Assembly: GCA_035406685.1 (NCBI GenBank)
Contig: DAONLM010000071.1
Coordinates: 1 to 13,275 of the forward strand
Reading direction: 5' to 3'
Length of the DNA: 13,275 nucleotides
Source of the DNA: DAONLM01 sp035406685
Lineage (GTDB): Bacteria; Spirochaetota; GWE2-31-10; MWDO01
Translations under genes and position numbers: made by a program
In this document: positions 6,874-13,275 of the stretch, piece by piece
How the letters are laid out: the number at the start of each line of letters is the position of its first letter
Position numbering within the stretch: the stretch's first letter is position 1
The notes under the pieces: generated by a model
What the model was told of the DNA's origin: nothing
The model's input: only the letters and a program-made list of their open reading frames with translations
Databases searched by the model: none

Positions 6874-6920
6874 ATAAAAAATGCTTCTAAAAATCCTTTA
6901 AATTAAGAATTTTTAGAAGC
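6874..6920 (-). terminator. Rho-independent terminator of the HAMP-protein gene
   Basis: On the reverse strand GCTTCTAAAAAT (6920-6909) and ATTTTTAGAAGC (6894-6883) form a perfect 12-bp stem with a 14-nt loop, followed by A then TTTTTT. It lies about 30 nt after the stop codon of the HAMP-protein gene and separates it from mntP. Confidence 0.88.
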
Positions 6921-6951
6921 TCGGTTTTAAATATATAAAAATTAAATTATC

Positions 6952-7617
6952 TTATTCTTTTGAAGATTTTGGGAAATCATTATTTTTAATCTTTAATCTT
7001 AATTGTTCTAATTTTTCTACTATATTGATAAAGAAATCTGTCTTTCTTACTCTAATCTTAAAGTCAAGATCTCCGGCAAGCATTCTATCAAGAGATACTC
7101 TCATTCTATAAATAGGCCCTGCCATTTTATGAGAGAAGAATAGAGAATATATTGAAATTATTATCATTAATGCAAGACATACAAATAGTAAAGGAGGAAT
7201 AACTATAGCAAATATATTTGTGTTTTTCTCCATTGGGATAGAAGTTTTTTCTAATGCTGCAGTATCTACATTTTCTACAACTTCCCCATCAGCATCTTTA
7301 ATCAATCCCATTTTTATCCTCTCATCTAATTTTTTATAAACCTTCTGTTTTGTCTTAGAATCATAAAATTCATAAACAACTATTTGATCCTTATCATAAT
7401 TATAAATCTTATTTCCTTCCCATGTTCTTTCTCTCTTTTCCTTAATCGTTACTCTCTGATTTAAAATATTATCGCCAAAAAGTGATTTATAATAAAACCA
7501 CCCAGCAGCAATAATAAAACATAAAATTACAGTAAAAATAATAACCAATAAATATTTTACAATAAACCCAATCTGAAAAGGCTTGTCTATTAAGTAGTTA
7601 GATCTTTTATTGTTCAC
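6952..7617 (-). CDS. Two-TM membrane protein with HAMP-like domain and no output domain
   Basis: A 221-residue protein built like the front half of a chemoreceptor or sensor kinase. It has a short cytoplasmic lead, TM1 (about 17-43), a periplasmic part of some 90 charged residues, and TM2 (about 134-162). The final segment, starting HKMAGPIYRM and running through AGDLDFKIRVRK, resembles a HAMP linker. It ends there (Lys/Ser-rich tail): no methyl-accepting, kinase or cyclase domain follows, and none is encoded directly downstream. GTG at 7617 is chosen because GGAGG (7623-7627) sits five T residues before it. The in-frame ATG at 7629 overlaps that site. It has its own promoter and terminator. 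Role unknown; a partner protein may supply the output. Confidence 0.7.
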   Translation of the reverse strand: MNNKRSNYLIDKPFQIGFIVKYLLVIIFTVILCFIIAAGWFYYKSLFGDNILNQRVTIKEKRERTWEGNKIYNYDKDQIVVYEFYDSKTKQKVYKKLDERIKMGLIKDADGEVVENVDTAALEKTSIPMEKNTNIFAIVIPPLLFVCLALMIIISIYSLFFSHKMAGPIYRMRVSLDRMLAGDLDFKIRVRKTDFFINIVEKLEQLRLKIKNNDFPKSSKE

Positions 7618-7649
7618 AAAAACCTCCATCTTTTTTAAAATATTTTTTT

Positions 7650-7669
7650 AATGAGATATATCACTCATT
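7650..7669. promoter_or_regulatory. Inverted repeat next to the HAMP-gene start point (candidate operator)
   Basis: AATGAG-N8-CTCATT forms a 6-bp-arm dyad, with GATATATC palindromic inside it. It lies just after the predicted transcription start (about 7674) of the leftward HAMP gene. That position would allow repression, or a small 5' hairpin in the message. Confidence 0.4.
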
Positions 7670-7680
7670 TTTCTATATCT

Positions 7681-7709
7681 ATTTTACCTTGAAAAATAAA
7701 AAAAATCAA
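7681..7709 (-). promoter_or_regulatory. Promoter of the HAMP-protein gene
   Basis: On the reverse strand TTGATT (7709-7704) is followed after 17 nt by TAAAAT (7686-7681). The -10 matches the consensus in five of six positions. It lies between the dnaJ stop (7755) and the GTG at 7617. No convincing terminator is visible after dnaJ, so read-through from the chaperone genes is also possible. Confidence 0.5.
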
Positions 7710-7754
7710 GAAATTTATTTAAAAATTTATTTTTTAAAAATTTTAAATATTTTT

Positions 7755-8909
7755 TCAGAAGGAAAAACTGTTTTCTTTTTCAATATCAATCTTCTTAGGT
7801 TGAGGCTTTTGATTCTCACCATGAACTCTTCTGTATTCCTCTAAAATTCTTCTCTCTTCTTTAGAAATATGCTTTGGAATCTCTATCTCTACTTTAATAA
7901 AAAGATCTCCTTTCCTTTCTGGTATATCGATATTTGGCATACCAGCACCCTTAATTCTCAAAATTTTACCATTTTCACATCCTTGTGGAATCTTAATCTT
8001 AATAGTTTTGCCATCTATGGTATTAACACTAATCTCATCCCCAAGAATTGCCTGAGTAAAACTTATAGGTATTGCCATTATTAAATTATCACCTTCTCTA
8101 TGGTAATATTCATGAGGTTTTACTCTTATTTTTATATGCAAATCACCCGGGATTCCCCCATTTTCTGCTGCATCTCCCTTTCCTTTTATTATTATTCTTT
8201 TACCAGAATCAATACCTGGTGGAATTTTTATATTCTCAGTTACCCTTTTTATAACAACACCTCTACCTCTACAAACAGGGCATGGATCATCAATTACATC
8301 GCCAGAACCATTACATCTTGGACATGGCGTAGAAATTGAAAAAAAGCCCTGACTTCTTCTTATTTGGCCAGAGCCTCCACATTCTGGGCATCTTTTCTTA
8401 CCACTGCCACTCTTTGATCCACTACCCTTACATGTATCACAAACTTCTTGTTTCTCAAATGTTAATTCTACCTTTTTACCAAAAAAAGCATCTTCAAGAC
8501 TAATTTCTAAATTGTATAGTCTATCATTACCTCTTTTTGGTCTTTTAGTTTTAGTTCTTCCAAAACCGCCACCAAAGAAAGAGCTAAATATATCAGAGAG
8601 ATCCTCAAACCCATTAAAAATATCTTCAAAATCTGTAAAATTAGCACCGTGAAATGGATTACCTCCATTAGCACCCATACCTTCTACACCAGCAAAGCCA
8701 AATTGATCATATCTTGCTCTTTTTTCTGGATCAGAAAGAATGGTATAAGCTTCTGTAGCCTCTTTAAACTTTTCCTCTGCCTCTTTATTGCCCGGATTTC
8801 TATCTGGATGATATTGCATTGCGAGTTTTCTATAAGCCTTTTTTATCTCATCTATGCTTGCATTTTTGTTAACCCCAAGGACTTCATACAAATTTCTACG
8901 CCCAGCCAT
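7755..8909 (-). CDS. dnaJ: Chaperone DnaJ (Hsp40)
   Basis: The co-chaperone that delivers unfolded clients to DnaK and stimulates its ATPase. The 384 residues show all class I parts. The J domain (about 6-70) has HPD at 34-36. A Gly/Phe-rich linker spans about 71-118. Four CxxCxGxG zinc modules lie between 157 and 216 (CDTCKGSG, CPECGGSG, CPRCNGSG, CPVCRGRG), and the C-terminal substrate-binding domains follow. The N-terminus reads MAGRRNLYEVLGV, where most DnaJ proteins have DYYEVLGV, so an Asn-Leu pair replaces Asp-Tyr. The start is ATG 8909 with GGAGAAAG upstream. It follows dnaK with a 158-nt gap holding a hairpin and a possible internal promoter. Confidence 0.97.
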   Translation of the reverse strand: MAGRRNLYEVLGVNKNASIDEIKKAYRKLAMQYHPDRNPGNKEAEEKFKEATEAYTILSDPEKRARYDQFGFAGVEGMGANGGNPFHGANFTDFEDIFNGFEDLSDIFSSFFGGGFGRTKTKRPKRGNDRLYNLEISLEDAFFGKKVELTFEKQEVCDTCKGSGSKSGSGKKRCPECGGSGQIRRSQGFFSISTPCPRCNGSGDVIDDPCPVCRGRGVVIKRVTENIKIPPGIDSGKRIIIKGKGDAAENGGIPGDLHIKIRVKPHEYYHREGDNLIMAIPISFTQAILGDEISVNTIDGKTIKIKIPQGCENGKILRIKGAGMPNIDIPERKGDLFIKVEIEIPKHISKEERRILEEYRRVHGENQKPQPKKIDIEKENSFSF

Positions 8910-8958
8910 TAGTTCTTTCTCCTTAAAAATGTTACATTTAAAATTAGATTAACTTTTC

Positions 8959-8985
8959 ATTATAGAAAAATTGCAATAATTTCAA
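8959..8985 (-). promoter_or_regulatory. Possible internal promoter for dnaJ
   Basis: On the reverse strand a perfect TATAAT (8964-8959) is preceded, after a short 15-nt spacer, by TTGAAA. The ATTGCAAT palindrome sits in the spacer. It would let dnaJ be transcribed separately below the dnaK-dnaJ hairpin. The spacing is non-ideal. Confidence 0.3.
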
Positions 8986-9017
8986 TCGTAAAAAATTAAT
9001 TAATATTATATAAAATA

Positions 9018-9042
9018 AACAAGGGGGATATCCCCCTGTTTT
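9018..9042 (-). terminator. GC-rich palindrome between dnaK and dnaJ (partial terminator or mRNA stabiliser)
   Basis: GGGGGATATCCCCC (9023-9036) is a perfect 14-nt palindrome. It extends outward as A-T, then one bulge, then CAAA/TTTG-type pairs. On the reverse strand it is followed by TTGTTTATTTTATAT, a weak T-rich tail. It lies about 25 nt after the dnaK stop. In an otherwise A/T spacer this should form a hairpin that attenuates transcription into dnaJ or protects the 3' end of a grpE-dnaK message. Confidence 0.7.
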
Positions 9043-9067
9043 AAAATAAAACACCTCTTTTTAATTA

Positions 9068-10978
9068 TTATTTTTTCTCGTCATCGACAACTTCATAATC
9101 CACATCTTCAACATTAGAACCAGAAGAAGATGAATTAGAATTCGAAGAATTAGATCCGCCAGTATTAGTCTGTTGGTTTGCCTGATTCTTATACATTTCT
9201 TCTGCTAATTTATAAGAGGCTTTCTGTAAAGCATCTGTTTTTGATTTTATAATATCTATATCATTTCCATTTATTACTGCTTTAAGATCATCTATAGCCT
9301 TTCTTATATTTTGTTTATCTGTTTCAGATATCTTATCACCATACTCATTGAGAGACTTTTCAACTTGATAAATTGTATTATCAGCATGATTTCGTGCCTC
9401 TGCTATCTCTCTTTTTCTTGCATCTTCTGCTGCATGCTCTTCTGCCTCTTTAATCATTTTCTTAATCTCTTCTTCGGTTAAACCAGAAGATGATTCTATT
9501 CTTATCTTTTGTTCTTTACCAGTACCCAGGTCTTTTGCGCTAACATGCAATATTCCATTAGCATCAATATCAAATGTTACCTCTATTTGAGGCACTCCTC
9601 TTGGTGCCGGTGGAATACCAACTAAATCAAATCTACCTATTGATCTATTATCTGCTGCCATCTTTCTTTCACCCTGAAGAACATGGATAGATACGGCCGT
9701 TTGGCCATCAACAGCAGTAGAGAATATCTGTTTTTCTGTTTTTGGTATTGTTGTATTTTTAGGTATAAGAACAGTCATTACACCACCTAAAGTTTCTATT
9801 CCTAAGGACAATGGAGTTACATCAAGTAATAATATATCTTTAACCTCTCCGGCTAATATACCACCCTGTATAGCAGCACCGATTGTAACCGCTTCATCCG
9901 GATTAACAGATTTTGATGGTTCTCTACCAAATAGTTCTTTTACAAGAGACTGTACTGCTGGAATTCTTGTTGACCCCCCGACTAATATAACCTCATCAAT
10001 ATCACTTGCCTTTAATCCAGCATCCTGTAATGCTATCTTACATGGCTCAATTGTCTTTTTGATTAAATCATCTATTAATTGTTCAAATTTTGCTCTTGTT
10101 AGAGTCAATTGAAGATGTTTAGGACCACTTGCATCAGCCGTAATAAAAGGCAAATTTATATCAGTAGTAGATTTACTCGAAAGCTCTATCTTAGCCTTTT
10201 CTGCTGCCTCTTTCAATCTCTGTAAAGCCATATTATCTTTTGAAAGATCAATTCCAGTCTGTGCTTTAAATTCATTTATCATCCATTCTATAATCCTTTG
10301 ATCAAAATTATCTCCGCCAAGATGAGTATCACCATTTGTAGATTTTACTTCAAATACACCATCACCAATTTCTAATATAGAGATATCAAATGTTCCACCA
10401 CCAAGATCATAAACTGCGATCTTCCCCTCTTTTTTCTTATCAAGACCATACGCAAGAGCTGCTGCGGTTGGCTCATTAATTATTCTTTTTACCTCGAGTC
10501 CAGCAATTCTACCAGCATCTTTTGTAGCCTGTCTTTGGGCATCATTAAAATATGCTGGCACTGTAATTACAGCCTCAGTTACCGAATGTCCTAAATAAGC
10601 CTCAGCAGTGGCCTTCATCTTTTGCAATATTGCAGCACTAATTTCTGGTGGAGAGTATTCTTTATTATCTATCTTTACTCTTGCATCACCATTAGGACCT
10701 TTTACAACCTCATAAGGGATTAATTTTGTCTCCTGTGTAACCTCTTCAAATCTTCTACCCATAAATCTCTTAATGGAGTAGATTGTATTTTTAGGATTTG
10801 TAATCATCTGGTTTTTTGCTGGTTGTCCTACTATTCTCTCCCCTTTTGAGGTAAAGGCAACTATAGAAGGTGTAGTTCTTTGGCCTTCTGAATTTGTTAT
10901 TACAACAGGTTCACTACCCTCCATTACTGCCACACATGAATTAGTTGTTCCTAAATCAATTCCAATTATTTTCCCCAT
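9068..10978 (-). CDS. dnaK: Chaperone DnaK (Hsp70)
   Basis: The cytoplasmic ATP-dependent chaperone at the centre of the DnaK-DnaJ-GrpE cycle. The 636 residues are full length for the family. The nucleotide-binding domain starts with IGIDLGTTNSCVAVMEG and contains AVITVPAYFNDAQRQATKDAG, cited as the family signature, and VYDLGGGTFDISI and VILVGGSTRIP. The linker is DILLLDVTPLSLGIETLGG, followed by the beta-sandwich and helical-lid substrate domain. The tail is low-complexity (Asn/Ser/Gly-rich, about 597-620) and ends VEDVDYEVVDDEKK, which is ordinary for bacterial DnaK. ATG 10978 is preceded by AAGGAG at good spacing. It lies 43 nt after grpE on the same strand, so the two are surely co-transcribed. 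Confidence 0.98.
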   Translation of the reverse strand: MGKIIGIDLGTTNSCVAVMEGSEPVVITNSEGQRTTPSIVAFTSKGERIVGQPAKNQMITNPKNTIYSIKRFMGRRFEEVTQETKLIPYEVVKGPNGDARVKIDNKEYSPPEISAAILQKMKATAEAYLGHSVTEAVITVPAYFNDAQRQATKDAGRIAGLEVKRIINEPTAAALAYGLDKKKEGKIAVYDLGGGTFDISILEIGDGVFEVKSTNGDTHLGGDNFDQRIIEWMINEFKAQTGIDLSKDNMALQRLKEAAEKAKIELSSKSTTDINLPFITADASGPKHLQLTLTRAKFEQLIDDLIKKTIEPCKIALQDAGLKASDIDEVILVGGSTRIPAVQSLVKELFGREPSKSVNPDEAVTIGAAIQGGILAGEVKDILLLDVTPLSLGIETLGGVMTVLIPKNTTIPKTEKQIFSTAVDGQTAVSIHVLQGERKMAADNRSIGRFDLVGIPPAPRGVPQIEVTFDIDANGILHVSAKDLGTGKEQKIRIESSSGLTEEEIKKMIKEAEEHAAEDARKREIAEARNHADNTIYQVEKSLNEYGDKISETDKQNIRKAIDDLKAVINGNDIDIIKSKTDALQKASYKLAEEMYKNQANQQTNTGGSNSSNSNSSSSGSNVEDVDYEVVDDEKK

Positions 10979-11021
10979 AGTTATTCTCCTTACATTAAAA
11001 TATATTTTGAATTAAAAATTT

Positions 11022-11759
11022 TTATTCTTTATTATTTTTATCGTCAGTAGTTATATTTTCGGTATTTATTTCTTTGTTTGTCTCTTCTACTATCTCTTTC
11101 TTAGGCTTACATACTTTCACATGAGCAGGCCTTATTACCCTGTCATGAAGCATGTATCCTTTTCTAAAAACCTCAGAAATAATCTCTTTTTCACAATCCC
11201 CTTCTTCCATCATAAGTGCCTGATGAATATGGGGATTAAACTCTTCCTCTTTTTCCCCATATTTTACTACACCATATTTTTTGAATAAAAGATCTAAAAA
11301 TTGCCTTTCAATCATTTCTATACCTTGAATATAGTTATTTATATCAACAACTCCATTTTTGCCACTCTCAATTGCCCTTTCAAAATCATCCAGTATAACA
11401 AGTAGATCACTGATTATATTAAAATTAGCATATTTTAAAGAATCCTGTTTTTCCTGTGCTGTTCTTTTTCTTAAATTTTCCATTTCAGCAAGGCTTCTTT
11501 TATATTTATCAAGATATTCCTGATAGAGATTTTCTTTTTCTTTAATAATATCTTCTTTTTCCTTAATTACCTCTTTTAATTTTTCATTTTCTTTTAAGAT
11601 TTTTTCATATTCTTTTAATAGTTCATTATGATCCAACTTTTCAACATTATCTTTTTCTTTGTTCTTTTTTTTAGAATGATGCTCCTCTTTATTCTCTTTC
11701 TCCTCCTTTTTTAATTCTTCATTTAAATTTTTCACACTTTCATTTTTAGTTGCTTCCAT
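11022..11759 (-). CDS. grpE: Nucleotide exchange factor GrpE
   Basis: GrpE releases ADP from DnaK. The 245-residue protein has a long Lys/Glu-rich N-terminal coiled coil (to about 95) of low complexity. The family core follows: AEMENLRKRTAQEKQD, DLLVILDDFERAIES, FNPHIHQALMMEE, and RKGYMLHDRVIRPAHVKVCKP in the C-terminal beta domain. ATG 11759 is chosen because AAAGGAG (11769-11775) lies nine nt upstream. The in-frame TTG at 11768 abuts that site with no gap and is not a credible start. It is the first gene of the chaperone cluster; the gene upstream is an unrelated barrel-like protein and not hrcA. Confidence 0.96.
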   Translation of the reverse strand: MEATKNESVKNLNEELKKEEKENKEEHHSKKKNKEKDNVEKLDHNELLKEYEKILKENEKLKEVIKEKEDIIKEKENLYQEYLDKYKRSLAEMENLRKRTAQEKQDSLKYANFNIISDLLVILDDFERAIESGKNGVVDINNYIQGIEMIERQFLDLLFKKYGVVKYGEKEEEFNPHIHQALMMEEGDCEKEIISEVFRKGYMLHDRVIRPAHVKVCKPKKEIVEETNKEINTENITTDDKNNKE

Positions 11760-11781
11760 TCTTATCAACTCCTTTCTTTAT

Positions 11782-11809
11782 TTTATATTCTTTATTTTTT
11801 ATATTCTTT
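11782..11809. repeat. Direct repeat in the grpE leader
   Basis: TTTATATTCTTT occurs at 11782-11793 and again at 11798-11809, a 16-nt period, just upstream of the grpE ribosome binding site. The sequence is simple A/T-rich, so it may have no function. Confidence 0.4.
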
Positions 11810-11835
11810 GTTCTGTAATTCTTTTAACATACATA

Positions 11836-11864
11836 AAGTTAATAAATATTAACAAAACGGTCAA
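11836..11864 (-). promoter_or_regulatory. Probable grpE-dnaK-dnaJ promoter with an embedded 16-nt dyad
   Basis: On the reverse strand TTGACC (11864-11859) is followed after 17 nt by a weak TAACTT (11841-11836). Between and overlapping them lies GTTAATA-TT-TATTAAC (11838-11853), a perfect dyad with 7-nt arms where a repressor would block polymerase. It does not resemble CIRCE (TTAGCACTC-N9-GAGTGCTAA). The leader to the ATG would be about 70 nt. Confidence 0.4.
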
Positions 11865-11937
11865 GAATTTATTGTAAAGATTTAAAAAAAAATTACAAAT
11901 ATACAAGAATTCTTAACAGTAAAATTAAAACTATAAT

Positions 11938-12795
11938 TCAATCTTTATTATTTTTTTGTTTAAGAATATCATAGAGATTATCATTATGATTTCCAAAATC
12001 AACAGATATCCCTATTCCAGCGTATATTTGAATTTTAAAATCCAAAACACTCTTGTCATTTATTCCATTATTTCTACTTAATAAAAGATCGTAACCCCCA
12101 ATCCTTTCATTATATCCATATAATGTCGGTAGTAAAAAGAATCTTGCTCCACATTCTGGATAAAAAGAGACCCATTTATTAGAATATAATTTTACAATAA
12201 AAGAAAGATTTAATCCTAAATTTACCGGATTAATTATCCTAAAATAGTTTGTATATCTATTAAATTGATTTGGGCCATCAATTATATCATCATGAAAACT
12301 CCCTTCTCGAAGAAAAAGGTAATTTTTTTCTATTCTATAAAAAGAATAAAGCCATAAGTCAAGTATTAGTCCACTTTTTATTATAAAATTGAGATGATAA
12401 TTATTCTTTAACTCTTTTTCGAGTGGAATATAGATCATCAAATTTAAGGGAATATCCATAAAAAAAGAGAATGTGTTTTGAGAATAAGTAACAATATTAT
12501 CTAATTCAATATATTTTGACTCTGTAAAATCAAATCCTAAATTAAAAGATATCCCCCCTTCTAATCCTATAAATTTAGAGAATCTATATTGAAAAGAATT
12601 AGCTATATCAAAAGTTGTTGCAAAAGCAAAAGATAATCCTTTAAATTCCGGATTATAAAGATTAAAAAAAGGGGAAAAAAAGAGATTGAAAGATATAGAG
12701 GATGGTTTTAAATAAGATGGTACTTTATTTTTATCAATGGCAAAAGAATTTAGTATTAAAATCATAAATAAAAAAGTAAATATATTTTTTCTCAT
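11938..12795 (-). CDS. Secreted, probable outer-membrane beta-barrel protein
   Basis: A 285-residue protein of unknown function with a signal peptide (MRKN, hydrophobic core, LNSFA with likely cleavage after residue 19). The mature chain is rich in Phe, Tyr, Asn and Gly in alternating patterns (ISFNLFFSPFFNLYN, GLEGGISFNLGFDF, YAGIGISVDFG), as in small outer-membrane barrels. Long polar loops lie between strands. The ATG lies three nt after the stop of the upstream DUF2934 gene and has only a weak ribosome site (GAG), suggesting translational coupling. It does not resemble the other two barrel-like proteins of this window in any stretch I could align by eye. No convincing terminator follows. 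Confidence 0.6.
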   Translation of the reverse strand: MRKNIFTFLFMILILNSFAIDKNKVPSYLKPSSISFNLFFSPFFNLYNPEFKGLSFAFATTFDIANSFQYRFSKFIGLEGGISFNLGFDFTESKYIELDNIVTYSQNTFSFFMDIPLNLMIYIPLEKELKNNYHLNFIIKSGLILDLWLYSFYRIEKNYLFLREGSFHDDIIDGPNQFNRYTNYFRIINPVNLGLNLSFIVKLYSNKWVSFYPECGARFFLLPTLYGYNERIGGYDLLLSRNNGINDKSVLDFKIQIYAGIGISVDFGNHNDNLYDILKQKNNKD

Positions 12796-12798
12796 ATT

Positions 12799-13131
12799 TT
12801 ACTCTTTCAAAATAATATCAAATTTACTATGATACTCTTTTTTTATAAATTTTTTTGACTCTTCAAAAATCTCTTTCTTGGCTTTATACCAGTTACCAAG
12901 ATCATCATTTTCTTTACATCCATTTTTAACCCACAAATAATATGCCTTTGTTTTTATATACTCCTCATCAAAAAAAGGAATCTTTAAGAAAAAAGAGCAA
13001 TAGTTGAGACTTTTATCATACGGTGGTTTACCTAAAAATTCACTATCTGGGGATGGTTCTATTAAAAATCTATAACAATCTTCTTTAAATGGGCAATTTA
13101 TGCCCGTACATAATAAAAATTCTTGTTTCAT
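12799..13131 (-). CDS. Small Cys-rich protein with a DUF2934-like C-terminus
   Basis: A 110-residue soluble protein. The N-terminal half carries four cysteines (8, 13, 19 and 45) in LCTGINCPFKEDCYRF...NYCSFFL, a spacing that could bind zinc or an Fe-S cluster. The C-terminal half (about 58-90) reads YIKTKAYYLWVKNGCKENDDLGNWYKAKKEI and is split here only by description. It matches the DUF2934 pattern (R-A-Y-x-x-W, G, D-L-x-x-W-x-x-A). DUF2934 has no established function. The gene is first in a two-gene unit with the barrel-like protein. It has no ribosome binding site, and its promoter places the transcript start at or next to the ATG. Function unknown. Confidence 0.7.
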   Translation of the reverse strand: MKQEFLLCTGINCPFKEDCYRFLIEPSPDSEFLGKPPYDKSLNYCSFFLKIPFFDEEYIKTKAYYLWVKNGCKENDDLGNWYKAKKEIFEESKKFIKKEYHSKFDIILKE

Positions 13132-13137
13132 TTTTAT

Positions 13138-13166
13138 ATAATAACCATTTTTTTAAATATTGTCAA
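13138..13166 (-). promoter_or_regulatory. Strong promoter of the DUF2934-barrel unit, predicting a leaderless mRNA
   Basis: On the reverse strand a consensus TTGACA (13166-13161) is followed after exactly 17 nt by TATTAT (13143-13138, five of six). Only six nt (ATAAAA) separate the -10 from the ATG at 13131. A normal start point would therefore fall on or within a base of the initiating A. Confidence 0.65.
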
Positions 13167-13275
13167 AAAAATTTATTAGAAGAAAACAAGAAAAAATGTG
13201 ATTTTATTTTTAGGCAGTTTAAAAAAATAGAATTATCCCAAGGGTTAATTTTGTTTGAGAAATGCTTGTAATAGT
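13163..13275 (-). CDS. Possible C-terminal end of an upstream gene (partial)
   Basis: One reverse frame is open from the window edge (13273) to a TGA at 13165-13163, giving 36 residues that include YYKHFSNKINPWDNSIFLNC. The stop codon overlaps the TTGACA of the following promoter. The stretch is too short to recognise and may be chance in such AT-rich DNA. Confidence 0.3.
   Translation of the reverse strand, partial: YYKHFSNKINPWDNSIFLNCLKIKSHFFLFSSNKFF

Noticed and set aside
6765..6882. yybP-ykoY manganese riboswitch in the mntP leader
   Set aside because: The conserved G-rich and CUAAC-type elements of that class are not visible; only an unassigned inverted repeat is seen.
7687..7710. CTTGA/TCAAG hairpin as a dnaJ terminator
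   Set aside because: The stem is only 5 bp with a 13-nt A-rich loop, and it coincides with the better-supported promoter of the next gene.
7869..8912. Four rightward ORFs opposite dnaJ
   Set aside because: They mirror conserved DnaJ codons; the open frames arise from codon composition on the opposite strand.
11776..11937. CIRCE operator upstream of grpE
   Set aside because: No TTAGCACTC or GAGTGCTAA half-site is present.
13089..13271. Rightward ORF over the DUF2934 promoter
   Set aside because: It overlaps a strong leftward promoter and coding start, has no ribosome site and is low-complexity.
1..13275. CRISPR array, insertion sequence, integrase or defence cluster
   Set aside because: No regularly spaced repeats, transposase-like ORFs or terminal inverted repeats were seen; gene content is mostly housekeeping and envelope.

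Overview
This window is very AT-rich and reads as chromosomal DNA from a flagellated, Gram-negative-type (diderm) and probably anaerobic bacterium. Evidence for that is a flagellar L-ring protein (FlgH), three signal-peptide-bearing proteins that look like outer-membrane beta-barrels, and a ferredoxin-linked 2-oxoacid oxidoreductase subunit (IorA). The low GC, the barrel-rich content, a HAMP-type membrane protein and a DUF2934 protein would suit a low-GC spirochaete-like lineage. That placement is an inference; nothing here fixes the taxon.

Left part (1-3121). A ribbon-helix-helix DNA-binding gene, cut by the window edge, points left. Diverging from it are three rightward genes: a two-TM protein resembling the DUF4350 family, flgH (TTG start), and a secreted barrel-like protein with its own probable promoter. 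A 30-nt perfect palindrome at 3092-3121 serves as a two-way terminator for the convergent genes.

Middle part (3120-6764, all leftward). A TTGACA/TATATT promoter drives iorA. It is followed 15 nt later by tRNA-Ala(GGC) and then by a barrel-like ORF whose only ATG lies inside the tRNA. This IorA lacks the C-terminal ferredoxin domain of its family and no iorB is adjacent. Upstream lie a PilZ-domain protein, a spacer of about 5% GC, and mntP (Mn2+ efflux), whose leader carries a 14-bp inverted repeat.

Right part (6883-13275, all leftward). A membrane HAMP protein without an output domain has its own promoter, a candidate operator and a clear terminator. Upstream is the chaperone cluster grpE-dnaK-dnaJ, with no hrcA beside it and no CIRCE operator seen. 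A GC-rich palindrome sits between dnaK and dnaJ, and a 16-nt dyad lies in the probable grpE promoter. Further right, a small Cys-rich DUF2934 protein is coupled to another barrel-like protein. Its promoter is so close to the ATG that the mRNA should be leaderless.

No mobile element, CRISPR array or obvious defence system is visible. The points most worth checking are the truncated IorA, the tRNA-overlapping ORF, the predicted leaderless mRNA and the structured mntP leader.
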